64,000 nt of DNA from Comamonadaceae bacterium OS-1. GTDB taxonomy: Bacteria; Pseudomonadota; Gammaproteobacteria; Burkholderiales; Burkholderiaceae_C. The stretch is taken from the NCBI GenBank assembly GCA_027923965.1, contig AP026969.1:3100001-3164000 (forward strand), in the 5' to 3' direction. A model generated the notes under the pieces. It was given only the letters and a program-made list of their open reading frames with translations, ran no database searches and was not told the DNA's origin. Numbering within the stretch: the first letter of the stretch is position 1; each line of letters begins with the position of its first letter. Below, piece after piece: positions 55,299-64,000 of the stretch. Made by a program: the position numbers and the translations under genes.

Positions 55299-57068
55299 TC
55301 AGAAAGCGATGCTTGCGTTGATCCAAAGGCGGTTGGTGGACAGGCTGCCGTCGGTGTCTGTCCCGCTGGGGGTGGCCAGCGGGTTGCTGCCGATGCGGTG
55401 GGCCCAGGTGCCCTGGATCTGGGTGCCGTGTGCGCCGCGCCAGGTGAGGGCCAGGCCTGCGCCTTGCAGGGTGACGCGGTTGCGGGCCAGTAGCGCCGTG
55501 GTGCTGCTGCTGGCGTAGTGGTTGTGTTTGTACTGCTGGACCTGGCCCCGGTCATAGAAGGCGCTGGCCTGCCACTGGGCGCTGAGGTCCTGGCGCAGCT
55601 CCAGGCTGGCCTGGGCACCGGTGCTGCCGCCGCCTTCGGCGTTGGGGTAGGCGCGCACGCCGTTCATGCCGCCCAGGTAAAGTTTCTCGGAGGGGTCGAG
55701 GTTGGTGCTGGCGAATTGGCCGGTGGCCGATGCCAGCAGCGACAGGTTGGGGTGCAGGGTTTGCAGGCGGCTGGCAGTCCAGCGCAGTTTGGAGAAGCGG
55801 CCCTGGGTGGCGACGGTTTGCGTATCGCCAGCGATGGTACTGGCTGGCGAGCCGTCCAGGCTGAGACGACCGGTGCCCAGGGCCAGGCTGGCGCTGGTGG
55901 TCCCGCCGCCCTGCCAGCGGTCAAACTGGTTGCCGACCCACCCCAAGATAAACGCCCGGCTGCGCGCGCGGCTGGTGGCCTCCAGCGTGCCCAGGGTCTG
56001 GTTGTCGTCGCGGTTCAGCAGCCGGGTTTGCGCATAGCCAGCAGAGAACAGCGCACTGGCCACGGCGGTTCGCACCAGGGGGTATTGCACACTGGCACCC
56101 AGGGTGGTGCTACCGCCTTCGGGGGGCAGGCCGGTGGTGGTGTTTCGCGACTCCAGCACTTTGTAAGCCAGTACGCTGGCGGCGCCGGCGATGCGCCAGC
56201 CTTGGTTGCCTACGGGCAGGTAGCCACCCAGGCTGAGGTACTGGCTACCCCGGCTGGCGCTGCCGTAGAAGTTGATTTGCTCGCCCTGGCCCAAGGGCGA
56301 GAGCAGGCTGAGTTGGGCCGTGGCACGTTCGCTGCCCGTGGCGCGGTTGCCGCCGTTGTCCACGCTGGCTTCACCCCGGTACGCCACGCCGGGGCCCAGG
56401 ACGACGACTACGTCGGTACTGCCCGGGATGTCGCTGGCCTGCAGGCTGCCATTCACGCGCACACCGGGCAGGTCGTCGGCCAGCAGCAGGGCCCGCTCCA
56501 GTGCGGGCAGGTTCAAAGGCTGGCCTGCAGGCAAATAGTGCCCGAGCACCGCCTGGACTCGGGCGGCCAGGGTGGCCCGCACAGGCAGGGTCGATGGCTG
56601 CAGCCGTACCAGGCCGACACGGGACTCTGTCACCGTGATCTGGACCGTACCGTCCGTAATGTCCTGGCCTGGCAAGCCCGCCCGGACCAGCCAGCCCCGC
56701 CCACGGTACACATCTTCCACTGCGGCGACCGCCTGGCGCAGATCGGCCATGCCGACCGGACGGCCCACCCAGGGGGCCAGCACAGCCTGCACCTCAGCGG
56801 GGTCTAGCAGGGTGTTGCCTGTAACGGCAAAGGCGCGCACGGTGGTACGTTGGGACGACCGGACCGGGACGCCGGGCGCAGGCGAATCGGGTACAACCGG
56901 CAGTACGCCGGACTCGGGCGTTTGTGCGGGAACGGCTGGAGCCAGGCGGCGCTGCTGCTCCAGCAAAGTACCGGCCCCGACAGGGCCCGTCGGCAAGCCT
57001 TGGGCCCGCAGCGGGCACACGCGACTGGCCACCAGCAAAACAATAAAAAATCGGCAGATCTGCTTCAT
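55299..57068 (-). CDS. Two-partner secretion outer-membrane transporter (TpsB, FhaC/ShlB family)
   Basis: 589 residues. A signal peptide (MKQICRFFIVLLVASRVCPLRAQ) is followed by a proline-rich linker and two POTRA domains (about 75–150 and 150–225; VRAFAVTGNTLLDPAEVQAVL). A 16-strand barrel follows, starting at YRGEASVDNGGNRATGSERA. The L6-loop signature appears as LGGMNGVRAYPNAEGGG, and the protein ends in an aromatic residue (NASIAF). It exports the adhesin encoded directly downstream. I choose ATG 57068 over the TTG two codons earlier. Confidence 0.94.
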   Translation of the reverse strand: MKQICRFFIVLLVASRVCPLRAQGLPTGPVGAGTLLEQQRRLAPAVPAQTPESGVLPVVPDSPAPGVPVRSSQRTTVRAFAVTGNTLLDPAEVQAVLAPWVGRPVGMADLRQAVAAVEDVYRGRGWLVRAGLPGQDITDGTVQITVTESRVGLVRLQPSTLPVRATLAARVQAVLGHYLPAGQPLNLPALERALLLADDLPGVRVNGSLQASDIPGSTDVVVVLGPGVAYRGEASVDNGGNRATGSERATAQLSLLSPLGQGEQINFYGSASRGSQYLSLGGYLPVGNQGWRIAGAASVLAYKVLESRNTTTGLPPEGGSTTLGASVQYPLVRTAVASALFSAGYAQTRLLNRDDNQTLGTLEATSRARSRAFILGWVGNQFDRWQGGGTTSASLALGTGRLSLDGSPASTIAGDTQTVATQGRFSKLRWTASRLQTLHPNLSLLASATGQFASTNLDPSEKLYLGGMNGVRAYPNAEGGGSTGAQASLELRQDLSAQWQASAFYDRGQVQQYKHNHYASSSTTALLARNRVTLQGAGLALTWRGAHGTQIQGTWAHRIGSNPLATPSGTDTDGSLSTNRLWINASIAF

Positions 57069-57191
57069 ATTCAAATCTATTGTTTGCGGGATTCACCGCT
57101 ATTGGGGGGAGCCCGAGAAGCGCGTAGACAGAACGGCGCCGCCAGGTCACCGGTCTCGCAACCAAACGTCTTGTAATTGTTTGAAACTAAT

Positions 57192-57230
57192 GTACACAAA
57201 ATGGCACAAAAACGCGCGATTTTGTGCACA
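57192..57230. promoter_or_regulatory. Palindromic operator candidate upstream of the adhesin operon
   Basis: GCACAAAA (57204–57211) and TTTTGTGC (57220–57227) form a perfect 8-bp inverted repeat with an 8-bp spacer. A further CACAAAA lies just outside (57195–57201). It sits about 125–150 bp upstream of the transporter gene, where a regulator could act. No regulator is assigned. Confidence 0.4.
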
Positions 57231-57272
57231 TTCCCCGATGGCTATGGAGGGTCGTTCGGCCACGTCACCCCG

Positions 57273-57902
57273 CTAAGGAGTGAGGACCCAGTTCTTGCGT
57301 GCAGACAGTACTGCGCCGGGGTATGGCGCTTTTCCCCGCGAGCCGTTGTAGCGGCCCAGACCCATGAACAGGTCGCCGCCCTCGCGGTCCAGGTAATGGC
57401 GCAGAATCACGCAGCCAAAGCGCAGGTTGGTCTGCATGTGGAATAGCTTGGCCGGATCGCCATCGCCCAGCACCCGGGTCCAAAACGGCATCACCTGCGT
57501 ATAGCCGCGCGCGCCCACGCTGCTGACGGCAAATTTGCGGAAGTTACTCTCCACCTGGATCAGGCCTAGCACCAGGGCCGGTTCCAGGCCGGCGCGGTGG
57601 CTTTCGTACCAGACGGTTTCCAGGAACTCCCTACGCACCGGCCACTCGGGTTTTTTGGGCCGCAGTCGGTCGCTCATGGCCGCCAGCCAGCGCAGGTAGG
57701 CCAGGCGGGCTTCGGTGCTGGCGAACTCGGGCACGGGCGGCGCAGCGTTGTGCACTGCCGAGCTCAAGGCCCCGCGCACGGCATCGGCCAGGGGTTCTTC
57801 CACCTGCCCCCCGGCGTGCGCAAACTCACCTTTTGATAGCAGCCCCAGCAGGCCACATGAGCGCAGGACTACATTTCTTCTGGTAATCCTGCGCGGGTCC
57901 AA
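57273..57902 (-). CDS. Lytic transglycosylase (SLT domain)
   Basis: 209 residues from a TTG start at 57902 (GGAG 9 bases upstream). The N-terminus DPRRITRRNVVLRSCGLLGLLS could be a Tat-like or Sec signal. The SLT catalytic Glu is in LGLIQVESNFRKFAVSSVGA, followed by GYTQVMPFW and FMGLGRYNGS. It starts just past the proS stop (5 bp gap) and is probably translationally coupled to it. It cleaves peptidoglycan glycan strands. A longer frame starting in proS is not supported. Confidence 0.8.
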   Translation of the reverse strand: MDPRRITRRNVVLRSCGLLGLLSKGEFAHAGGQVEEPLADAVRGALSSAVHNAAPPVPEFASTEARLAYLRWLAAMSDRLRPKKPEWPVRREFLETVWYESHRAGLEPALVLGLIQVESNFRKFAVSSVGARGYTQVMPFWTRVLGDGDPAKLFHMQTNLRFGCVILRHYLDREGGDLFMGLGRYNGSRGKAPYPGAVLSARKNWVLTP

Positions 57903-57906
57903 GGCA

Positions 57907-59664
57907 TCAGGCTCCGGTAGCGGGTGCCAGCCGCGCCTGCACAAACGCAAACACCTCGGCCACGGCCACCTTGGTGGCGGCGGCATCGCGGCGGTGCTGG
58001 TATTCGACCTGGCCGTCTTTCAGGCCCTTGTCGCCCACGGTGATGCGGTGCGGCACGCCAATCAGCTCCCAGTCGGCAAACATGGCACCCGGGCGCTCGC
58101 CGCGGTCGTCCAGGATCACATCCACACCTGCGGCCAGCAATTGCGCGTACAGCGTGTCGGCAGCGGCCTTCACGTCCGGGCTGCGGTCGGGGCTGATGGG
58201 GCACACCACCACGGTAAACGGGGCCAGCGCATCGGGCCAAATGATGCCGCGCGCGTCGTGGTTCTGCTCGATGGCCGCCGCAGGCAGGCGGGTGATGCCG
58301 ATGCCGTAGCAGCCCATTTCCATGAACTGCGGCTTGCCGTTCACGTCCAAGAAGGTGGCGTTCATGGCCTGGCTGTACTTGGTGCCCAGGTAGAACACAT
58401 GGCCGATCTCGATGCCGCGCTCAATGGCCAGCACGCCCTTGCCGTCAGGCGAAGGGTCGCCTTCGACGATGTTGCGCAGGTCAGCTATCGCGTCAGGCTC
58501 GGGCAGGTCGCGGCCCCAGTTCACGCCGGTGTAGTGGTAATCGGCCTCGTTGGCACCACAGACCCAGTCGGCCATCACGGCGACTTCGCGGTCCACCACC
58601 AGCTTGATGGGTAGCTTGGTGTTCAGCGGGCCCAGGTAGCCGGGCAGGCAGCCAAAGTGCGCGTCGATCTCGGGGATGGAGGCAAAGCGGAAGCCGTCGC
58701 CCAGGCCGGGCACCTTGGCAACCTTGATCTCGTTCATGGAATGGTCGCCGCGCAGCAGCAGCAGCCATACCTGCACCTTGACCACCGCACCCTGGTCGTC
58801 GAGCTGCTCGGTGGCCAGCACCAGCGACTTGACGGAATTCTTCAGCGGCAGGCCCAGGTACTCGGCCACGGCAGCGCAGGTGCTCTTGTCGGGCGTGGAA
58901 GTCTTGGCCAGGGCCTGGCTGGGGTCGGGGCGCGCAGTCTGGGGGGCCAGGGCCTCGGCCTTCTCCATGTTGGCAGCGTAGTCGCTGGTGGGGCAGTAGA
59001 CGATGGCATCTTCGCCGGTGGCGGCAATCACCTGGAACTCCTCGCTCAGGTCGCCACCAATCGCGCCACTGTCGGCGGCCACGGCGCGGTAGGTCAGGCC
59101 GAAGCGGTCAAAAATCTTGCGGTAGGCCTGCGCCATGTTCTGGTAGCTGGCTTTGGCAGCATCCGGGTCGCGGTCGAAGCTGTAGGCATCCTTCATGGTG
59201 AACTCACGGCCGCGCATCAGGCCGAAGCGCGGGCGGCGCTCGTCACGGAACTTGGTCTGGATCTGGTACAGGTTTTTTGGCAACTGTTTGTAGCTGCGGA
59301 ATTCTTGCCGGGCAATGTCGGTCACCACTTCTTCGCTGGTGGGCTGCATCACGTAGTCGCGCTCATGGCGGTCCTTGAAGCGCAGCATCTCGGGGCCCAT
59401 CTTCTCGAAGCGGCCGGTCTCTTGCCACAGCTCGGCGGGCTGAACTACCGGCATGGCCAGCTCAATGGCACCGGCGCGGTTCATTTCTTCGCGCACGATG
59501 GCCTCAACCTTGCGGATCACCCGCAGGCCCATGGGCATGTAGCTGTAGATGCCTGCGCCCAGTTTTTTGACCATGCCCGCCCGCGTCATGAGCTGGTGGC
59601 TGACCACCTCGGCATCGGATGGCGCTTCTTTGAGCGTGGAAATGAGGAACTGGGAGGCTTTCAT
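57907..59664 (-). CDS. proS: Prolyl-tRNA synthetase
   Basis: 585 residues, bacterial type with an editing (YbaK-like) insertion around residues 235–400. Class II motifs: motif 1 region [21 protein letters not shown], motif 2 [21 protein letters not shown], motif 3 [17 protein letters not shown]. The anticodon-binding domain is C-terminal. It charges tRNA(Pro). It is divergent from rppH, with about 100 bp between. Confidence 0.96.
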   Translation of the reverse strand: MKASQFLISTLKEAPSDAEVVSHQLMTRAGMVKKLGAGIYSYMPMGLRVIRKVEAIVREEMNRAGAIELAMPVVQPAELWQETGRFEKMGPEMLRFKDRHERDYVMQPTSEEVVTDIARQEFRSYKQLPKNLYQIQTKFRDERRPRFGLMRGREFTMKDAYSFDRDPDAAKASYQNMAQAYRKIFDRFGLTYRAVAADSGAIGGDLSEEFQVIAATGEDAIVYCPTSDYAANMEKAEALAPQTARPDPSQALAKTSTPDKSTCAAVAEYLGLPLKNSVKSLVLATEQLDDQGAVVKVQVWLLLLRGDHSMNEIKVAKVPGLGDGFRFASIPEIDAHFGCLPGYLGPLNTKLPIKLVVDREVAVMADWVCGANEADYHYTGVNWGRDLPEPDAIADLRNIVEGDPSPDGKGVLAIERGIEIGHVFYLGTKYSQAMNATFLDVNGKPQFMEMGCYGIGITRLPAAAIEQNHDARGIIWPDALAPFTVVVCPISPDRSPDVKAAADTLYAQLLAAGVDVILDDRGERPGAMFADWELIGVPHRITVGDKGLKDGQVEYQHRRDAAATKVAVAEVFAFVQARLAPATGA

Positions 59665-59710
59665 GGGCGAGTTTCAGGGCTAGTGGGGTCGGGAAAACAG
59701 GCTGCATCGC

Positions 59711-59738
59711 TTGATACACAGGCATCGCTGTGCATAAT
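59711..59738 (+). promoter_or_regulatory. Sigma-70-type promoter of rppH
   Basis: TTGATA, a 16-bp spacer and CATAAT, about 30 bp before ATG 59768. Confidence 0.6.
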
Positions 59739-59767
59739 GGATACAGTTTAAAAATTGGGGTTTGATT

Positions 59768-60379
59768 ATGCTTGACCGCGAAGGCTTTAGGCCTAACGTC
59801 GGCATCATCCTGCTCAACCAGAGAAATCAGGTATTTTGGGGCAAACGCATACGTACCCATTCTTGGCAGTTTCCGCAAGGTGGCATTGACCGGGGTGAAA
59901 CCCCCGAGCAGGCCATGTTCCGCGAACTGCACGAGGAAGTAGGTCTACATCCTGAGCATGTACGCGTTGTGGCCCGCACCCGTGACTGGTTGCGCTACGA
60001 GGTGCCGGACCGCTTCATCCGCCGGGATGCACGCGGCCACTATAAGGGCCAGAAACAGATCTGGTATTTACTGCAGCTGGTCGGCCACGACTGGGACCTG
60101 AATCTGCGCGCCACCACCCACCCAGAGTTCGATGCCTGGCGTTGGAACGACTACTGGGTGCCGCTGGACGTGGTGGTGGAATTCAAGCGCGGCGTGTACG
60201 AAATGGCGCTGACAGAGTTGTCACGCTTTCTGCCGCGCTGCGACTACCGCAACCGCTTCCTGCGCAGCAACATGCGGGGCCGCGACGGCGAAGGCTGCTT
60301 TGAAGAGGCGCAAGGTGCGCATTTCGAGCTGCCGCCGGGTGCCACCTTCGACCCAGACCCGCAGCTCAGCCATCCGTAA
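59768..60379 (+). CDS. rppH: RNA pyrophosphohydrolase RppH
   Basis: 203 residues. N-terminus [15 protein letters not shown] and [18 protein letters not shown], with the Nudix box [22 protein letters not shown] intact. Further family blocks are [11 protein letters not shown] and [13 protein letters not shown]. The C-terminus is longer than the E. coli enzyme by about 25 residues. It removes pyrophosphate from mRNA 5' ends to start decay. ATG 59768 matches the family start. Its stop lies 3 bp from the convergent proB stop. Confidence 0.95.
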   Translation: MLDREGFRPNVGIILLNQRNQVFWGKRIRTHSWQFPQGGIDRGETPEQAMFRELHEEVGLHPEHVRVVARTRDWLRYEVPDRFIRRDARGHYKGQKQIWYLLQLVGHDWDLNLRATTHPEFDAWRWNDYWVPLDVVVEFKRGVYEMALTELSRFLPRCDYRNRFLRSNMRGRDGEGCFEEAQGAHFELPPGATFDPDPQLSHP

Positions 60380-60411
60380 AAACTACCGCGACAGCACCAG
60401 GTTGTCGCGGT
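60377..60411 (-). terminator. Terminator overlapping the 3' end of proB
   Basis: ACCGCGACA (60385–60393) pairs with TGTCGCGGT (60403–60411), loop of 9. On the minus strand the stem is followed by AGTTTTT. Most of the stem is coding sequence for the last residues of ProB; the TAG stop is at the stem's end. Confidence 0.7.
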
Positions 60412-61546
60412 GCACCATCTCGGCTTCGGCCACATAGCCCAACAGGCTCTCGATTTCGCTCGAGGGCTTGCGGCAAATCAAACGCGCTTCGGCGCTGGCG
60501 TAGTTGGCCAAGCCCCGGCCAATGGCCACGCCATCGGTGCCCAGGATGGCGATCACGTCGCCGCGCGAGAAGTCACCCTCGACCTGCGTCATGCCGATGG
60601 GCAGCAAGCTCTTGCCGCCATCGCGCACCTTGGCGGCGGCACCGGCATCCACCGTCACCGCGCCACGCATCTGCAGATGGTCGGCCATCCACTGTTTGCG
60701 GGCCTGGGTTTTCTGGGTTTGCGCCACCAGCAAGGTGCCAATGGCTTCGCCGCGCGACAAGCGCACCAGCGCGTCGGGCTCGCGGCCCCAGGCGATCACG
60801 GTGGAAGCCCCTGAACCGGCCGCCCGCTTGGCGGCCAGAATCTTGGTGATCATGCCGCCGCGCCCCAGGCTGGAGCCCGCGCCGCCCGCCATGGCCTCCA
60901 GCGCCGGGTCGCCCGCATGGGCTTCGTGGACAAAGGTGGCGGAGGTATCTTTGCGCGGGTCGGCGGTGAACAGGCCTTTTTGGTCGGTCAGGATCACCAG
61001 CGCGTCGGCCTCGACCAGATTGGCCACCAGCGCACCCAGGGTGTCGTTATCGCCAAACTTGATTTCGTCGTTGACGACCGTATCGTTCTCGTTGATGACC
61101 GGCACCACGCCGTGCTGCAGCAGGGTCAGCAGGGTGGAACGGGCGTTGAGGTAGCGCTCGCGGTCGGCCAGGTCGGCGTGGGTCAGCAGCACCTGGGCGC
61201 TGCCCAGGCCGTTTTCGCGCAGCTTGGTTTCGTACATCTGCGCCAGGCCCATCTGGCCCACCGCTGCTGCTGCCTGTAGCTCATGCACGGCGCGGGGCCG
61301 GGTGGTCCAGCCCAGGCGCTTCATGCCCTCGGCAATGGCCCCGCTGGAGACCATGATGACCTCGCGCGGGCGCACCGGCTGGCCTGCATTCTCCAGGCCT
61401 TTGACCAGCACGGCGAGCTGCCGGCACCATTCGCCAATCGCCTGTTCGTCCAGCCCCCGGCCTTCGTTGGTGACCAGGCTGGAGCCCACCTTGACCACGA
61501 TGCGCCGGGCATCCCGCAATACCGTTGAAGCAAAAATAGGTGTCAT
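60383..61546 (-). CDS. proB: Glutamate 5-kinase
   Basis: 387 residues. Amino-acid kinase domain: [72 protein letters not shown]-terminal PUA domain follows (~275–375; [21 protein letters not shown]). It catalyses the first step of proline synthesis. It follows obgE, a common order, with repeat copy F filling the gap. Confidence 0.96.
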   Translation of the reverse strand: MTPIFASTVLRDARRIVVKVGSSLVTNEGRGLDEQAIGEWCRQLAVLVKGLENAGQPVRPREVIMVSSGAIAEGMKRLGWTTRPRAVHELQAAAAVGQMGLAQMYETKLRENGLGSAQVLLTHADLADRERYLNARSTLLTLLQHGVVPVINENDTVVNDEIKFGDNDTLGALVANLVEADALVILTDQKGLFTADPRKDTSATFVHEAHAGDPALEAMAGGAGSSLGRGGMITKILAAKRAAGSGASTVIAWGREPDALVRLSRGEAIGTLLVAQTQKTQARKQWMADHLQMRGAVTVDAGAAAKVRDGGKSLLPIGMTQVEGDFSRGDVIAILGTDGVAIGRGLANYASAEARLICRKPSSEIESLLGYVAEAEMVHRDNLVLSR

Positions 61547-61547
61547 T

Positions 61548-61592
61548 TAGGCATGTAGCGCTTATGGAATAAGCGCAAGCAGCTATGAATTT
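61548..61592 (-). repeat. Dispersed palindromic repeat, copy F
   Basis: On the minus strand: TTCATAGCTGCTTGCGC, TTATTCCATAAGCGC, TACATGCCTA. It occupies the 51-bp gap between obgE and proB and has the most complete palindromic core (GCGCTTAT-TCC-ATAAGCGC). Confidence 0.8.
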
Positions 61593-61597
61593 AGGAG

Positions 61598-62749
<1,152 letters not shown>

Positions 62750-62792
62750 CTAAAATCAAATTTCCAGAAGCCTCTTGGGTGTCCCTGAAACA

Positions 62793-62820
62793 CCGAAGCC
62801 CCGACGAGGCGGGGCTTCGG
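62793..62820 (-). terminator. Hairpin between rpmA and obgE
   Basis: An 11-bp stem, CCGAAGCCCCG (62793–62803) with CGGGGCTTCGG (62810–62820), 30 bp after the rpmA stop. On the minus strand it is followed by TGTTTC, a weak T-tract, so partial termination is likely. Confidence 0.7.
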
Positions 62821-62850
62821 GGGGATCCAAGCGATCTATTTAACCAGGGC

Positions 62851-63111
62851 TTAGGCCGCAGGTGTAATGACGACTTGGTGCTTGTTCATCGAACCCTTGA
62901 TAGCGAAGGACACGTGGCCCGCCACCAAAGCGAACAAGGTGTGGTCCTTGCCAATACCGACATTGGTGCCGGGATGGAACTTGGTGCCACGTTGGCGAAC
63001 GATGATCGCGCCTGCGCTCACCAGTTCACCGCCGAACTTCTTCACACCCAGCATCTTGGGGTTGGAGTCGCGTCCATTTCGCGTAGAGCCGCCGCCTTTT
63101 TTCTGTGCCAT
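62851..63111 (-). CDS. rpmA: 50S ribosomal protein L27
   Basis: 86 residues, standard length, beginning [19 protein letters not shown]; further family blocks are [15 protein letters not shown] and [14 protein letters not shown]. It starts 12 bp after rplU in the usual order. Confidence 0.97.
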   Translation of the reverse strand: MAQKKGGGSTRNGRDSNPKMLGVKKFGGELVSAGAIIVRQRGTKFHPGTNVGIGKDHTLFALVAGHVSFAIKGSMNKHQVVITPAA

Positions 63112-63123
63112 GACCTGTGCCCG

Positions 63124-63435
63124 TTATGCTGCAATCACGCCGATTTGCAGTTCGGTGAACTGCTGGCGATGACCTTGGCGTTTCATGTAGTGCTTACGAC
63201 GGCGCATTTTGAAAATGCCCACTTTGTCGTGCTTGCCGTGAGCCACTACCGTGACCGTAACCGTTGCGCCGGAAACCAAGGGCGTGCCAACCTTGATCTC
63301 GCTGCCGTTGCCGACTGCCAGAACCTGATCAAACACAATCTCTTGGCCTACGTCCGCAGCAATCTGTTCTACTTTAATTTTTTCACCAGAAGCAACACGA
63401 TACTGTTTGCCTCCGGTTTTTATGACCGCGTACAT
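63124..63435 (-). CDS. rplU: 50S ribosomal protein L21
   Basis: 103 residues. [20 protein letters not shown] at the N-terminus and [21 protein letters not shown] at the rRNA-binding C-terminal part are diagnostic. I choose ATG 63435, which has AGAGG about 7 bases upstream; an upstream in-frame codon adds five residues without family support. Confidence 0.97.
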   Translation of the reverse strand: MYAVIKTGGKQYRVASGEKIKVEQIAADVGQEIVFDQVLAVGNGSEIKVGTPLVSGATVTVTVVAHGKHDKVGIFKMRRRKHYMKRQGHRQQFTELQIGVIAA

Positions 63436-63582
63436 ACTTGACCTCTTCACTAAATCTGCAGACGGATTTCCACAGAGCCTTAGATTCTAGCATTGTCTGG
63501 CGCTTACCACCAATCACAGTGTTTTGGTGGGCAATTTGCGGCTGCGAACTTCCTATAATTGCGTAACTAACCGTTTTTTACC
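63436..63582. promoter_or_regulatory. Divergent promoter region between rplU and the polyprenyl synthase gene
   Basis: On the minus strand TTGGTG (63508–63513), an 18-bp spacer and TAGAAT (63484–63489) may drive rplU. On the plus strand TATAAT at 63554–63559 is a perfect -10 box for the synthase gene, without a clear -35. Confidence 0.45.
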
Positions 63583-64000
63583 TTGTCCGTCAATTCCTCC
63601 CGAACCGCCGCCGCCCTCGCCCTCATTGCCGATGACATGCGCGAGGTGGATCTTGTAATTGCACAACGCCTGGCCTCTGGCGTACCGCTGGTGGGCACCG
63701 TGTCGCAATACATCATTTCCGCTGGCGGCAAGCGCCTGCGACCGGCGATTTTGCTGCTGATGTGCGGAGCCCTGGGCTATACCGATGCGCAGCGCTTCAA
63801 TATGGCCGCCGTGGTGGAATTTATCCACACCGCCACCCTGCTGCACGACGACGTGGTGGACGAATCCACCCTGCGCCGGGGCCGCCCCACCGCCAACGAG
63901 GCCTTTGGCAACCCGGCCAGCGTGCTGGTGGGCGACTTTTTGTATTCGCGTGCCTTCCAGATGATGGTCGATGCCAAAGACATGCGCATCATGCAAATCC
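63583..64000 (+). CDS. ispB: Polyprenyl (octaprenyl) diphosphate synthase, N-terminal part (3' end outside window)
   Basis: About 139 codons are present from a TTG start at 63583; the frame is closed by a stop 13 bases further upstream and no ATG is available until residue 20. Motifs: SAGGKRLRPAILLLM and the first Asp-rich motif HTATLLHDDVVDES, both diagnostic of trans-polyprenyl synthases. Divergent location from rplU matches ispB in other proteobacteria. It makes the side chain of ubiquinone. Confidence 0.92.
   Translation, partial: MSVNSSRTAAALALIADDMREVDLVIAQRLASGVPLVGTVSQYIISAGGKRLRPAILLLMCGALGYTDAQRFNMAAVVEFIHTATLLHDDVVDESTLRRGRPTANEAFGNPASVLVGDFLYSRAFQMMVDAKDMRIMQI

Overview
The window reads as a chromosomal segment of a GC-rich betaproteobacterium, most likely a member of the Comamonadaceae (Burkholderiales). 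Support comes from the gene orders glnA–ntrB–ntrC, rplU–rpmA–obgE–proB and ribBA–ribH–nusB, from a ZTP-type riboswitch in front of glyA, and from a short dispersed palindromic repeat (core GCGCTTAT…ATAAGCGC) that I associate with this family. No rRNA, tRNA, CRISPR array, insertion sequence or prophage was seen.

Layout. 0–6 kb: the 3' part of a cyclic beta-1,2-glucan synthase-like gene, a DUF1003 membrane protein, a run of small stress genes (ferritin-like, BON lipoprotein, CsbD), a tryptophan-rich periplasmic protein and exonuclease III. 6–9 kb: a membrane-bound PAS–GGDEF–EAL c-di-GMP enzyme. 9–14 kb: nitrogen control (glnA, a small secreted protein, ntrB, ntrC), with a sigma-54 promoter and NtrC-like sites in front of glnA. 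14–19.4 kb: a tightly packed minus-strand operon (rsuA-type pseudouridine synthase, beta-propeller, polysaccharide deacetylase, fatty-acid hydroxylase, EI24, CinA-like). 19.5–25 kb: a small membrane protein, a DegP-type protease, a lytic transglycosylase, the riboswitch with glyA, and nrdR. 25–34.7 kb: a minor-pilin / PilY1 cluster for type IV pili, ending with a TonB-like protein. 34.7–43.2 kb: ribD, then one very compact run ribBA–ribH–nusB–aminotransferase–ybgC–tolQ–tolR–tolA–FAH–NUDIX. 43.2–57.1 kb: a two-partner secretion operon made of a TpsB transporter and a 3,997-residue TpsA adhesin. 57–64 kb: a second lytic transglycosylase, proS, rppH, proB, obgE, rpmA, rplU and the start of a polyprenyl synthase gene.

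How the genes fit together. Most of the window is core housekeeping. The accessory character lies in the cell surface: the giant secreted adhesin, the pilus tip cluster with a composition break inside pilY1, and envelope genes such as the glucan synthase, deacetylase, transglycosylases and Tol complex. The least expected signal is the dispersed palindromic repeat. Six copies were found; three lie inside protein-coding genes, all in the same orientation and reading frame, and in two of these (the adhesin and the deacetylase) the repeat encodes the hydrophobic core of the predicted signal peptide.
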